DNA of 64,000 nt from Spongorhabdus nitratireducens. GTDB taxonomy: Bacteria > Pseudomonadota > Gammaproteobacteria > Pseudomonadales > Endozoicomonadaceae. The translations under genes and the position numbers were made by a program. The stretch covers positions 186,001-250,000 of the forward strand of contig CANDOC010000007.1 of NCBI GenBank assembly GCA_947387575.1, in the 5' to 3' direction. A model generated the notes under the pieces. That model was given only the letters and a program-made list of their open reading frames with translations. It was not told the DNA's origin and made no database searches. Shown in pieces: positions 8,656 through 17,849 of the stretch. How positions within the stretch are numbered: position 1 is the stretch's first letter; each line of letters starts with the position of its first letter.

Positions 8656-9699
8656 TTATTTAACCTGCTGTAGCCAGATTTCACTGACGTCCAACATTCG
8701 ATTGGCAAAACCCCACTCATTATCGAACCAGCACATCAGTTTCACCATTCGCCCACCACTCACACAGGTCTGGGTTCCATCAACAATTCCGGAACGCGGA
8801 TCATGGTTAAAGTCAACAGAAGCATGAGGCTCTTCGGTATAACCGGTAATCCCCTTTAATGGCCCCGCAGCCATTTCCCGGAATAAACGATTAATTTCAC
8901 TGGCGGTTGTTTCCTGGCGGACATTAACCGTCAAATCCATAACAGAGACATTAATTGTAGGCACCCGCATCGCCAGTGCATGAATTCTTCCTTCAAGTTC
9001 CGGCAGCATCCGGTGAATACCTTTAGCCAGACCTGTTTCAACAGGAATAATAGATTGCAGCGCACTCCGGGTCAGACGCATATTGGTTTTATGGTAAGCA
9101 TCAATAACCGGTTGATCATTCATGGCCGAGTGAATGGTTGTTATCACAGCACTGTCGATTCCCACCGCATCATTTAATGTTTTCAGAACCGGCACAATAC
9201 AGTTGGTGGTACACGAAGCATTGGACACAATCGTGTGCCCGGCTTTTACTGCCGACTCATTGACCCCGTAAACAATGGTTGCATCCACATCCGGCTTTGC
9301 TGGCTGAGAGAACAGCAACCGGGGCGCACCGCTTTCTATATGCTGCAGTGCCGTTTCCCGGTCAGTGAATGAGCCGGAACATTCCAGCAGCAGATCAAAC
9401 TCCTGATCCCGCCAGTTCAGCTTGCGAGGATCCGCTTCGTTGAAGCACCGGATGCGGTCACCATTGACCGTGATGGATTCAGCATCATGGCTGACTTCAC
9501 AGGGAAAGCGACCATGGGTTGTATCGTAGCGGGTCAGATAGGTCAGCGTCTCAATATCGGACAGTTCATTAATAGCAACAACCTGCATCCTGTCACGGTA
9601 ACCGTTTTCATATAACGCGCGCAGAACACACTGACCAATACGGCCATAGCCATTTATTGCCAGTCGCAGAGGTTTATTCTTAACTGAAGTCTCAGCCAT
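8656..9699 (-). CDS. epd: Erythrose-4-phosphate dehydrogenase (GapA-like family)
   Basis: This 347-residue protein of the glyceraldehyde-3-phosphate dehydrogenase fold has a Rossmann motif INGYGRIG at residues 15-22, the active-site Cys163 in SNASCTTNC, and His190 in TTIHSAMNDQ. The last motif, together with VVAINELSD and VDFNHDPRSGIVDGTQ, is characteristic of Epd rather than GapA (which has TTHAYTGDQ). Epd oxidises erythrose-4-phosphate to 4-phosphoerythronate for pyridoxal phosphate synthesis; some members also accept glyceraldehyde-3-phosphate. It heads the epd-pgk-fba cluster. A role as the cell's main GAPDH cannot be excluded, but no other gap gene is in the window. Confidence 0.85.
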   Translation of the reverse strand: MAETSVKNKPLRLAINGYGRIGQCVLRALYENGYRDRMQVVAINELSDIETLTYLTRYDTTHGRFPCEVSHDAESITVNGDRIRCFNEADPRKLNWRDQEFDLLLECSGSFTDRETALQHIESGAPRLLFSQPAKPDVDATIVYGVNESAVKAGHTIVSNASCTTNCIVPVLKTLNDAVGIDSAVITTIHSAMNDQPVIDAYHKTNMRLTRSALQSIIPVETGLAKGIHRMLPELEGRIHALAMRVPTINVSVMDLTVNVRQETTASEINRLFREMAAGPLKGITGYTEEPHASVDFNHDPRSGIVDGTQTCVSGGRMVKLMCWFDNEWGFANRMLDVSEIWLQQVK

Positions 9700-9784
9700 A
9701 TTGATTCTCTGACTATTCTCGAAAAGGACAGATTCCGGCGGATAGTAAACGGCTTGGCATCACTTATCCAATACATAAGAGGGC

Positions 9785-10753
9785 ATGGAAGTGCAGCATC
9801 AACCCGTCCCTGAAGTATGGCTTCAAAAAACTGGCTCTCTGGATAGCTTCATCACCGAACTGACTCCGAAGCAGCAAGCTTTATTGAAACAGGCGGCCTG
9901 TGACACAGACTCGACTGGCATGTCAGCATTTCAGGATCTTTGTGTAGATATCCTGAGCTGGCAATCCGAGGTGCTGTTCGGTAACGGGCTGCTGATTCTG
10001 CGAGGTTTTCCTGTCGATGAGCTAACGAGTCAACAACGTGATGCCCTGTATCGTAAGCTCGGTAAACAGTTAGGTGAGCTGGTCCCACAGGATTTGGAAG
10101 GCGAATTGTTCGGGCGGGTCGAAGATGTCGAGGGTGAGGTACCTCATGCCCGGGGATACTTAAGTCGTAAAGCTCTGTCACTACATACTGACCGGGGCGA
10201 TATCGTCAGCCTGCTGGGTGTCAGGTCAGCGGCAACAGGCGGTGTAACATCCTTTATCAGTTCTTATGCAATTTATGATGAACTACTGAAACAGGCACCG
10301 CACGTATTACCTGTCCTGTGCGATGGCTTTCACTATGCTTCGCCCTATCAGAAAAGTGGTGCAACTGATTTCAGAATTCCAGTTTTTTCATGGCACGAAG
10401 ATGTTTTGAGCTGCTACTGCACCCGGGCATTTATTGAATTCGCTGCCGAGGCTCGCAATATTGCCCTGACAGCCAAGGAGATAGAAGCACTGGACTGGTT
10501 TGAAGCTATCTCTGGCAGGGAAGATATGGTTCACAGCATAAGACTGCAGCCGGGGGACTGGGCTATCTGGAATAACCATACCATTATTCACAAGCGAACG
10601 GCCTTTGAAGCGGTTTCAGAAGCCTCTCAACAAAAAGGTCGTTTGTTACTTCGACTTTGGTTAAGTGTCGGGGACAGATGGCCACTCTGCCCCGTACTGA
10701 AACATTATGTGCAGTCAGGCATTACATCAGAGTGCATGCATTTCAATCCCTGA
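9785..10753 (+). CDS. TauD/TfdA-like Fe(II)/2-oxoglutarate-dependent oxygenase
   Basis: The protein has 322 residues. The metal-binding facial triad is visible as His134-x-Asp136 in LSLHTDRGDIV and a distal His in WNNHTIIHKRTAF (His269 fits the usual HxR position). A 2-oxoglutarate-binding Arg lies in GRLLLRLWL (Arg290). ILRGFPVDEL near residue 71 and GDWAIWNN are typical of the TauD family. Such enzymes hydroxylate small molecules such as taurine, carnitine precursors or natural-product intermediates; the substrate here is unknown. It is divergent from epd with only 85 bp between starts, and converges on an exporter gene 22 bp away. These two genes interrupt the tkt-epd-pgk-fba order seen in relatives. 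Confidence 0.8.
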   Translation: MEVQHQPVPEVWLQKTGSLDSFITELTPKQQALLKQAACDTDSTGMSAFQDLCVDILSWQSEVLFGNGLLILRGFPVDELTSQQRDALYRKLGKQLGELVPQDLEGELFGRVEDVEGEVPHARGYLSRKALSLHTDRGDIVSLLGVRSAATGGVTSFISSYAIYDELLKQAPHVLPVLCDGFHYASPYQKSGATDFRIPVFSWHEDVLSCYCTRAFIEFAAEARNIALTAKEIEALDWFEAISGREDMVHSIRLQPGDWAIWNNHTIIHKRTAFEAVSEASQQKGRLLLRLWLSVGDRWPLCPVLKHYVQSGITSECMHFNP

Positions 10754-10774
10754 CTGAAGTTAACCGAATGTTTC

Positions 10775-12013
10775 TCAGGCGGCCACTTCCTGCTGCTCGG
10801 CATTGATATCATCCACAATATCCTTCGGCCTGCGCATCAGCAGCAATGACAACACGGCACCCAGGCCACAGAAGGCCATGACGGCAGCCATCGGAATTGC
10901 AGTACCGTTATGCAGTCCACTCACCGCAGCAGAAGCCAGTCCGCCAATCGAAAACCGCATCATGCCACCCAGTGCATTGGCAGTACCGGCCATTTTTGGA
11001 AAGTATGATAAAGCGATGGCGTTGGAGTTAGGTCCGGTCAGACCCATGCAGCCAACATAGATGACAACAGGAACCACAATACCAAACAAGCCGGCAACAT
11101 GGGTGTATGCATTCAGCAGTAATATTGATGAAGCCAATGCCACAGTGATGCACCCGGCGCGTAATAGACTGAACAGTTCAACCCGACCTATCAGGCGAAT
11201 ATTCAGCATATTTACAACACTGATTCCGATAATGTTGGCGCCAAACAAAAACCCATAGGATTCAGCCGGAACACCAAACAGTTCAATGTAGACAAACGGC
11301 GAGCCCGTAATAAAGGCAAACATACCCCCAAAGAAAAATGACTGGCTCAGCATGGCTCCCATTGCCTGACGATGACTCAGAACGCAGGCGTAGGCACTGA
11401 CCAGCTTGCGAGGAGAAATTTCAATTCGCTGCTCGGGTTTAAGGGTTTCTTTCACCCGTAAGATGACCAGCAACAGAGTGAAACAGGCCGCAACGGCAAG
11501 AAAAAGAAACAGACTCTGCCATCCGAAACGTAGCAACTGCCCGCCCATTAATGGTGCCACCAGCGGCCCGGTTGTCATCACCATCATGATGGATGACATG
11601 GCTTTCGCACTCTGTTCTCTTGGGAACAGGTCCCGAATCATGGCCGGAATCGTCACCATCACAGCAGCACCGGAGAGCGCCTGCAATACCCGAACAATAC
11701 TGAGCTGGGTCGCATCGGTGCAGAATGCCGCAAGAATATTGGTCAGGATATAAAACACCAGCCCGGGCATCATTACCCGAACCCGCCCAAAGCGGTCAGA
11801 CAATGGTCCGTACAACAATTGCCCAATAGCAAAGCCGACAGTGTAGGCACTGAGTGTCATCTGAATCCGGCTGAGAGGCTCTCCCATATCTGCCGCAATT
11901 GCCGGCAACGCAGGAAGGTAGAGGTCGATAGCAAGCGGCCCCAGAGAAGTGAGTGCGCCTAAAGTCAGGATGAGAAGCAGCCGTTCCCTCCGGTTATCAA
12001 GGTTCTTTATCAT
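10775..12013 (-). CDS. Bcr/CflA-family MFS multidrug exporter
   Basis: This 412-residue major facilitator protein has about 12 hydrophobic segments. The N-terminal LGALTSLGPLAIDLYLPALP is the classic Bcr/CflA signature and GPLSDRFGRVRVM is MFS motif A between helices 2 and 3. Family members export drugs (bicyclomycin, chloramphenicol) or metabolites by proton antiport across the inner membrane. It lies tail to tail with the TauD-like oxygenase gene. A functional link between the two, such as export of an oxidised product, is only a guess. No clear ribosome site precedes the ATG. Confidence 0.9.
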   Translation of the reverse strand: MIKNLDNRRERLLLILTLGALTSLGPLAIDLYLPALPAIAADMGEPLSRIQMTLSAYTVGFAIGQLLYGPLSDRFGRVRVMMPGLVFYILTNILAAFCTDATQLSIVRVLQALSGAAVMVTIPAMIRDLFPREQSAKAMSSIMMVMTTGPLVAPLMGGQLLRFGWQSLFLFLAVAACFTLLLVILRVKETLKPEQRIEISPRKLVSAYACVLSHRQAMGAMLSQSFFFGGMFAFITGSPFVYIELFGVPAESYGFLFGANIIGISVVNMLNIRLIGRVELFSLLRAGCITVALASSILLLNAYTHVAGLFGIVVPVVIYVGCMGLTGPNSNAIALSYFPKMAGTANALGGMMRFSIGGLASAAVSGLHNGTAIPMAAVMAFCGLGAVLSLLLMRRPKDIVDDINAEQQEVAA

Positions 12014-12269
12014 AATTTATGGCCCGGTCTGTAACAGGCTCGGCAAGAAGGGAGAAGAGAGCCTGTACGGCACAGAAGAAAGATGTGCCGGGTTGTTGTG
12101 TTATACCGGAAGATGCCATTAAAACGATGAGTTATATATAAGATATTGCCCTGTCATTTTTGTTTTCAGGCAGGAAGCACTTTGGCAGTAACGCGGGATA
12201 TGGCGCAGGCAGGCTTCGACTTGTAGCCCGAAGGCTATCTCATAGAGAGAGAAGGTATTCGGTAGAACG

Positions 12270-12300
12270 AAAAAGGCCGGTATAAAACCGGCCTTTTTTT
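12270..12300 (-). terminator. Rho-independent terminator of tkt
   Basis: AAAAAGGCCGG pairs with CCGGCCTTTTTTT around a TATAAAA loop, 31 bp beyond the tkt stop on the minus strand. The rest of the 317-bp gap (12014-12330) shows no gene. Confidence 0.85.
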
Positions 12301-12330
12301 ATCTGGATTAATCGATCAGTGAAAGATCAA

Positions 12331-14328
12331 TCAGTCCATCAGCTCTTCAGCAGCAGCTACAACGTTATCAACGGTGAAGCCGAACATCTTGAACAGTTCA
12401 CCAGCCGGAGCAGACTCACCGAAAGAGTTCATGCCGATGATGCGTCCGTCCAGACCAACATACTTGTACCAGTAGTCAGCAGAAGCGGCTTCGATAGCAA
12501 CACGGGCAGTGACTTCCAGCGGCAGTACGCTCTGACGGTATTCTGCGTCCTGCTTTTCGAAGACGTCAGTAGACGGCATGGATACAACGCGCACCTTGCG
12601 ACCGGCAGCAGCCAGCTTGTCAGCAGATTCCATTGCCAGACCGACTTCGGAACCGGTAGCAATCAGGATCACTTCCGGAGTGCCTTCGCAGTCACGCAGC
12701 ACGTAACCACCACGGGCAACGTTAGCCAGCTGAGCTTCGTCACGCGCCATGTGCGGCAGCGCCTGACGGGAGAAGATCAGTGCAGTCGGGCCGTCATTGC
12801 GTTCTACGGCAGACTTCCAGGCAACAGCAGATTCAACGGTGTCACACGGACGCCACATGGACATGTTCGGAGTGGTACGCAGACTTGCCAGCTGCTCAAC
12901 AGGCTGGTGAGTCGGGCCGTCTTCACCCAGACCGATGGAGTCGTGAGTATAAACGTGGATCGCACGCTGCTTCATCAGGGCAGCCATACGCAGGGCGTTG
13001 CGAGCGTATTCCATGAAGATCAGGAAGGTCGCGCCGTAAGGTACGAAACCACCGTGCAGGGCAACACCGTTCATCATCGCGGTCATGCCGAATTCACGCA
13101 CACCGTAGAACATGTAGTTACCAGCCGGATCTTCCTTGGAAACGCCTTTGGCACCGCTCCACAGAGTCAGGTTGGAACCAGCCAGGTCAGCAGAACCACC
13201 CAGGAATTCAGGCAGCAGCGGACCGAAAGCGTTCAGGGTGTTCTGGGAAGCTTTACGGCTGGCAACAGTCGCGCCTTCTTCTTGCAGCTTCTGGATGTAA
13301 GCCTGAGCTTCTTCAGCGAAGTTCTCCGGCAGGTCGCCCTTAACGCGACGCTCCAGCTCGGAAGCCAGTTCAGGGTGAGCTTCTTTATAAGCAGAGAACT
13401 TCTCGCTCCAGTCAGCTTCAGCAGCGGTACCCTTTTCACGGGCATTCCAGGAAGCAGCGATAGACTCAGGAATTTCGAAAGGACCGTGAGTCCAGCCCAG
13501 ACGTTCGCGGGTCAGCTGAATTTCGTCGTCGCCCAGAGGTGCGCCGTGGCAAGCTTCCTTGCCTTCCTTGTTCGGGGAACCGAAGCCAATGATGGTCTTG
13601 CAGCAGATCAGGGTCGGCTTGTCAGTGTTAGCACGTGCCTGTTCAATGGCAGCCTTGATCTGTTCCGGGTTGTGACCGTCTACGCCTGGAATAACTTCCC
13701 AGCCGTAGGATTCGAAACGCTTCGGCGTATCGTCAGTGAACCAGCCTTCAACTTCACCGTCGATGGAGATGCCGTTGTCGTCGTAGAAGGCAATCAGCTT
13801 GCCCAGACCCAGGGTACCAGCCAGGGAGCAAACTTCGTGAGAGATACCTTCCATCATGCAACCGTCACCCAGGAATACGTAGGTGTTGTGGTCAACGATG
13901 TCGTGACCCGGACGGTTGAACTGAGCAGCCAGTACTTTTTCAGCAGTCGCCATACCAACTGCGTTGGCGATACCCTGACCCAGAGGACCAGTGGTAGTTT
14001 CAATGCCCGGTGCATAACCATATTCCGGGTGACCGGCGGTCTTGGAGTGCAGCTGACGGAAGTTTTTCAGGTCATCAATGGAGAGGTCATAGCCGCTGAG
14101 GTGCAGCAGGGAGTAGATCAGCATGGAGCCATGGCCGTTGGAGAGCACGAAGCGGTCACGATCCATCCAGTCGGGGTTGGCGGGGTTGTGCTTGAGGAAG
14201 TCTCCCCACAGCACTTCTGCAATATCCGCCATGCCCATCGGGGCGCCCGGGTGGCCGGACTTAGCCTTCTGAACGGCATCCATGCTCAGTGCACGGATCG
14301 CATTGGCACGTTCGAGACGGGAGGTCAT
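12331..14328 (-). CDS. tkt: Transketolase
   Basis: The protein has 665 residues, the length of E. coli TktA, and is similar throughout. It is a thiamine diphosphate enzyme of the pentose phosphate pathway that moves two-carbon units between sugar phosphates and supplies erythrose-4-phosphate, the substrate of the nearby epd product. Motifs are [14 protein letters not shown] (N-terminal), [37 protein letters not shown], the ThDP site [15 protein letters not shown] and [20 protein letters not shown] in the pyrimidine domain. Codon use is strongly biased, as in fba and aceE. In Pseudomonas the gene directly precedes epd; here two genes intervene. Confidence 0.97.
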   Translation of the reverse strand: MTSRLERANAIRALSMDAVQKAKSGHPGAPMGMADIAEVLWGDFLKHNPANPDWMDRDRFVLSNGHGSMLIYSLLHLSGYDLSIDDLKNFRQLHSKTAGHPEYGYAPGIETTTGPLGQGIANAVGMATAEKVLAAQFNRPGHDIVDHNTYVFLGDGCMMEGISHEVCSLAGTLGLGKLIAFYDDNGISIDGEVEGWFTDDTPKRFESYGWEVIPGVDGHNPEQIKAAIEQARANTDKPTLICCKTIIGFGSPNKEGKEACHGAPLGDDEIQLTRERLGWTHGPFEIPESIAASWNAREKGTAAEADWSEKFSAYKEAHPELASELERRVKGDLPENFAEEAQAYIQKLQEEGATVASRKASQNTLNAFGPLLPEFLGGSADLAGSNLTLWSGAKGVSKEDPAGNYMFYGVREFGMTAMMNGVALHGGFVPYGATFLIFMEYARNALRMAALMKQRAIHVYTHDSIGLGEDGPTHQPVEQLASLRTTPNMSMWRPCDTVESAVAWKSAVERNDGPTALIFSRQALPHMARDEAQLANVARGGYVLRDCEGTPEVILIATGSEVGLAMESADKLAAAGRKVRVVSMPSTDVFEKQDAEYRQSVLPLEVTARVAIEAASADYWYKYVGLDGRIIGMNSFGESAPAGELFKMFGFTVDNVVAAAEELMD

Positions 14329-14503
14329 CTGATCAGGACTCCTGAATAAACAGCCGGGGACTTCACAGCAACAGGAAGGTCACAAATTGTCGCTGTCATG
14401 GTTCCCGGTGAGATGAGGTAAAATTGAAGCCGCGTATTGTATCCCGATCTGCGCTGTTCTTGAACCTGCCATTGCAAAGAATCAACCAACACTGCAACTC
14501 ATG

Positions 14504-15292
14504 TCAGTTATCTATATTCTCACCGAGCAGTCCGCGGAAATAATCCAGGTAACCCAGTCTTTTCCAACTGATACATCCCCGCACATACCTTTCAAGGGTC
14601 CACGGCAGGGTTGTCCGGGCATCCAGTGCCAACATCAGGTTGCTTCGCTGCTCCCCCATAACCGTCTGATAAGCCGCTATGACAAACATGGAGCAGAACA
14701 TTCCCGACAGCGGCCCGCCTCCCTGTCTCAGTTCTGACGGAATATCCGTCACACAATTCTGGCTGAGATAACGTACATAGCTACGTGCACCGGAACCGAA
14801 AGAGGATGACCTGAATGCCGCGATATAGGGTTTCAGCTGGCTGAAAGCACCTTTTACCGTCACGACATTACCCGTCACAACCGGATCGACCAGCGTATCT
14901 TCAAAATCAGTGATATCTGCACCGATATCATCCTTACGGTGAAATTCTGCATCCGTATTCAACAGGGCCCAGGATTTTGCTGTGCTGCCAGCCGTTGTTG
15001 CCAGAAACTCATCTTCGTCATAGCGCATTCTGTATGCCAGATACGCAAAGCCCTTGTATTCATATTTGGTGATATTGATCGGATTGAAGATCAGCCCCTG
15101 TTCCGAAATATGCGCCAGCCAGGGCACACCGCCACTGATACACCCCACAATGGCAACATGGGTAATCGATACACACTCACTCGCAGGCCGCCCGCCCCGG
15201 GCCACTGCCGCCCGGGCTGCAGTAACCCGGGTTGGATGGCCCAAGGTGTCATAAAAAAGGATGTCTCCAACTCTGAGGTCTTCAAACTTCAT
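14504..15292 (-). CDS. Permuted papain-like (YiiX/NlpC-P60-LRAT type) cysteine hydrolase, putative
   Basis: This 262-residue protein has no signal peptide. The N-terminus MKFEDLRVGDILFYDT and the strand SITHVAIVGC (His45) look like the GD-[IL]-L-F...H-[IV]-A-[IV] start of permuted NlpC/P60 or YiiX-like enzymes. In that group the catalytic His precedes the Cys. A candidate nucleophile, Cys200, lies in SGMFCSMFVIAAYQ, at the start of a helix as expected. Members cleave amide or ester bonds in peptidoglycan, proteins or lipids; the substrate here is unknown. It is divergent from the SahR-like gene, and a 26-bp palindrome lies between them, so it may share that control. The fold is inferred from motifs only. 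Confidence 0.55.
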   Translation of the reverse strand: MKFEDLRVGDILFYDTLGHPTRVTAARAAVARGGRPASECVSITHVAIVGCISGGVPWLAHISEQGLIFNPINITKYEYKGFAYLAYRMRYDEDEFLATTAGSTAKSWALLNTDAEFHRKDDIGADITDFEDTLVDPVVTGNVVTVKGAFSQLKPYIAAFRSSSFGSGARSYVRYLSQNCVTDIPSELRQGGGPLSGMFCSMFVIAAYQTVMGEQRSNLMLALDARTTLPWTLERYVRGCISWKRLGYLDYFRGLLGENIDN

Positions 15293-15391
15293 GGTTTTTC
15301 TGGCCTCTGAACCCGTGGCAGCAAGATAAAAATAGTCAGGATCCGGATTGGGATATGGAAAGTTAATGTCTCAATAAGAAGAAGCTGAAAA

Positions 15392-15417
15392 TCTATATCA
15401 AAATATTTTGATATAGA
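15392..15417. promoter_or_regulatory. Perfect 26-bp palindrome, candidate operator of the ArsR/SahR-like regulator
   Basis: The left half TCTATATCAAAAT (15392-15404) is followed at once by its exact reverse complement (15405-15417). It sits between the divergent papain-like and ArsR-methyltransferase genes, about 87 bp before the regulator's probable start. ArsR-family dimers typically bind 12-2-12-like palindromes of this kind, so autoregulation and control of the divergent gene are likely. Confidence 0.75.
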
Positions 15418-15503
15418 CTGATGTAATTGCTAGACTCCACACCATGAACGTTAAGCTGGCAAAAAATTCTCTCCAAAACTCTCGCTCAAAAGAGAACAAG
15501 GGC

Positions 15504-16472
15504 ATGGAAACCGAAGTTTCCCCCTGCACTGAACTTGCCGCGTTACATAAAGCAGCAGGAGACACCCTGCGTCTGGAAATCTTGCGACTGCTTAAGACCG
15601 AGTCGCTTGGTGTACTGGAGCTGACCCGGATTTTTGCCACCAAGCAGTCCGGCATGAGCCACCATTTGAAGATTCTGGCCAATGCCCGACTCGTGACAAC
15701 ACGGCGGGAAGGCAATGCTATTTTTTATCGTCGTGCCCTGCCGCCGACTTCAGGGCCATACGCTGCTGTTATTCAGGCATTGTTTGAAACACTGGATCCG
15801 CTACCACTTCGAGAAGAAGTACAGCAGAAACTGACTGAAACCCAGAAACAGCGGGCCCTGCAGTCACAGACATTTTTTACCCGCAACCTGCAGGCTTTTC
15901 GCAAGCATCAGGAATTGATTGCCGACCATGAGCTTTATGCCCGGGGTGTTGAAGACTTGCTGGAACGTTCTGTTTTTCCGGAACAGAACACCGCTATTGA
16001 ACTCGGGCCCGGTGAAGGCGCTTTCCTGACCACGTTGTCCAGCCGCTTTGGCAAAGTAATTGCACTGGATAACTCTGATGAGATGCTGGCACTGGCACAA
16101 CAGACCAGTGACCGGGAAAAGCTTGAGAATGTCGAGTTCCAGCTTGGCGAGCTCGATTCACTGGTCAGACAAAAGCTACAGGCTGACTGTCTGGTAGCTA
16201 ATATGGTGTTACATCACGTACCGACACCATCTGACATATTTATCGCCGCCGGCAAAGTACTGAAACCCGGCGGCAGTTTGTTTATCAGTGAGCTGGGTGA
16301 GCACAACCAGCACTGGACCCGGGATCTCTGCGGAGATTTATGGCTTGGCTTCAGTGTTGATGAACTAACAGCCTGGGCAGAAAGCGCCGGGCTAAAGCCT
16401 GAGGAGTCGCAATACCTCGGGCTACGCAATGGTTTCCAGATCCAGGTGCGGCGTTTTATTCGCCCGGTTTAG
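15504..16472 (+). CDS. ArsR-family HTH regulator fused to a SAM-dependent methyltransferase domain (SahR-like)
   Basis: From the chosen start the protein has 322 residues. Residues about 10-85 form an ArsR winged helix (TLRLEILRLLKTESLGVLEL, QSGMSHHLKILANARLVTTR, EGNAIFYRR). The remainder is a class I methyltransferase domain with AIELGPGEGAFL (motif I), VIALDNSDEML and LKPGGSLFISE. Proteins of this architecture next to metK, ahcY and metF have been described as SahR, regulators of the S-adenosylmethionine cycle that respond to S-adenosylhomocysteine. Here the three target-type genes follow directly. I chose the ATG at 15504 because GAGAACAAGGG precedes it; another ATG at 15444 has no ribosome site. 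The SAH-sensing role is inferred from family and context. Confidence 0.8.
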   Translation: METEVSPCTELAALHKAAGDTLRLEILRLLKTESLGVLELTRIFATKQSGMSHHLKILANARLVTTRREGNAIFYRRALPPTSGPYAAVIQALFETLDPLPLREEVQQKLTETQKQRALQSQTFFTRNLQAFRKHQELIADHELYARGVEDLLERSVFPEQNTAIELGPGEGAFLTTLSSRFGKVIALDNSDEMLALAQQTSDREKLENVEFQLGELDSLVRQKLQADCLVANMVLHHVPTPSDIFIAAGKVLKPGGSLFISELGEHNQHWTRDLCGDLWLGFSVDELTAWAESAGLKPEESQYLGLRNGFQIQVRRFIRPV

Positions 16473-16577
16473 CCCTGAGTTTTTAGACATTGCTTATTGA
16501 ACAAGGTTTTTCCGGCAAGGCTTTGCTGACGTGGAACCCGACTTTTACTTTCCTGACTTGTAAGGATAGAAATCAAA

Positions 16578-17741
16578 ATGGCTGAGTACTCCCTCTTTAC
16601 CTCAGAATCCGTATCCGAAGGTCATCCGGACAAAGTGGCTGACCAGATTTCTGACGCCATTCTGGATGCCATGCTGAAGGATGACCCGGAGTCTCGAGTT
16701 GCTGTCGAAACTCTGGTTAAAACCGGCATGGTTATTGTTGCCGGTGAAGTTCGCACCAGCACCTATGTCGATATTGAAGAGCTGGTTCGCAAGGTTGTGA
16801 CCGATATCGGCTACAACCACGGTGACCTGGGTTTTGACGGTGAGTGTGTTGCGGTTCTGAACGCGATCGGCAAACAGTCTGCAGATATCGCCATCGGTGT
16901 TGACGAAACCGAAGAGAAAGAACAGGGTGCCGGTGACCAGGGTCTGATGTTCGGTTACGCCACCAACGAAACCGACGTTCTGATGCCCGCTCCGATCACT
17001 TACGCTCACCGCCTGGTTGAACGTCAGGCGCAAGTTCGCAAGAGCGGCGCTCTGAACTGGCTGCGCCCGGATGCCAAGAGTCAGGTAACCCTGCGTTACG
17101 ATGCCACTGGCAAGCCTGTTGCTATCGATGCCGTTGTTCTGTCTACCCAGCACAACCCGGAAGTTTCCCAGTCCGATATCTACCAGGGCGTGATGGAAGA
17201 GATCATCAAGCCAGTACTGCCTGCCGAGTGGCTGCATGCAGATACCAAGTTCCACATCAACCCGACCGGTAACTTTGTAATCGGTGGCCCGGTAGGTGAC
17301 TGTGGTCTGACCGGGCGCAAGATCATCGTTGACACCTACGGTGGTATGGCTCGTCACGGTGGTGGTGCCTTCTCCGGTAAGGATCCGTCCAAGGTTGACC
17401 GTTCCGCTGCTTACGCCGGCCGTTATGTTGCCAAGAACATTGTGGCGGCAGGTCTGGCTGACAGGTGTGAAATCCAGGTTTCTTACGCGATTGGTGTTGC
17501 CGAGCCGACTTCTATCTCCATTAACACCTTTGGTACTGGCAAGGTTTCTGATGATCGCATCAGCGAGCTGGTACGTGAATACTTTGACCTGCGTCCGCAC
17601 GGACTGGTTGATATGCTGGATCTGAAGCGTCCGATTTATCTCCCGACAGCAGCTTACGGTCACTTCGGCCGTGAAGAAGCTGATTTCACCTGGGAGCGGA
17701 CTGACAAGGCTGACGCACTTCGGGCGGCTGCCGGTCTCTGA
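16578..17741 (+). CDS. metK: S-adenosylmethionine synthetase
   Basis: The 387-residue enzyme makes S-adenosylmethionine from methionine and ATP. Family motifs are all present: [20 protein letters not shown] (ATP/Mg site), [36 protein letters not shown] (phosphate loop region) and [19 protein letters not shown]. An AAGGAT ribosome site lies 9 bases before the ATG. It is the first structural gene after the SahR-like regulator and has its own terminator before ahcY. Codon bias indicates high expression. Confidence 0.97.
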   Translation: MAEYSLFTSESVSEGHPDKVADQISDAILDAMLKDDPESRVAVETLVKTGMVIVAGEVRTSTYVDIEELVRKVVTDIGYNHGDLGFDGECVAVLNAIGKQSADIAIGVDETEEKEQGAGDQGLMFGYATNETDVLMPAPITYAHRLVERQAQVRKSGALNWLRPDAKSQVTLRYDATGKPVAIDAVVLSTQHNPEVSQSDIYQGVMEEIIKPVLPAEWLHADTKFHINPTGNFVIGGPVGDCGLTGRKIIVDTYGGMARHGGGAFSGKDPSKVDRSAAYAGRYVAKNIVAAGLADRCEIQVSYAIGVAEPTSISINTFGTGKVSDDRISELVREYFDLRPHGLVDMLDLKRPIYLPTAAYGHFGREEADFTWERTDKADALRAAAGL

Positions 17742-17750
17742 TCCTGCTAA

Positions 17751-17776
17751 AAAGGCGTCGCATGACGCCTTTTTTT
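17751..17776 (+). terminator. Rho-independent terminator after metK
   Basis: AAAGGCGTC pairs with GACGCCTTT around GCAT, followed by a T-run. It lies 10 bp after the metK stop. Confidence 0.85.
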
Positions 17777-17849
17777 ATAATAAAAACCGTATGTCCTGCT
17801 GATAATAAAAAAACACAAGATCCTAAACACTCAGTACAAGAACGGGATT

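Noticed and set aside
12319-14349. A 676-codon open frame antisense to tkt (similar long antisense frames exist across fba, pgk, metK and aceE)
   Set aside because: They mirror strongly codon-biased genes, have low-complexity Val/Thr/Gln-rich translations and no ribosome sites. They are by-products of the sense genes.
17742-17849. Possible SAH riboswitch in front of ahcY
   Set aside because: The 108 bp contain the metK terminator and an A-rich stretch without the conserved riboswitch core. A protein regulator is encoded nearby instead.
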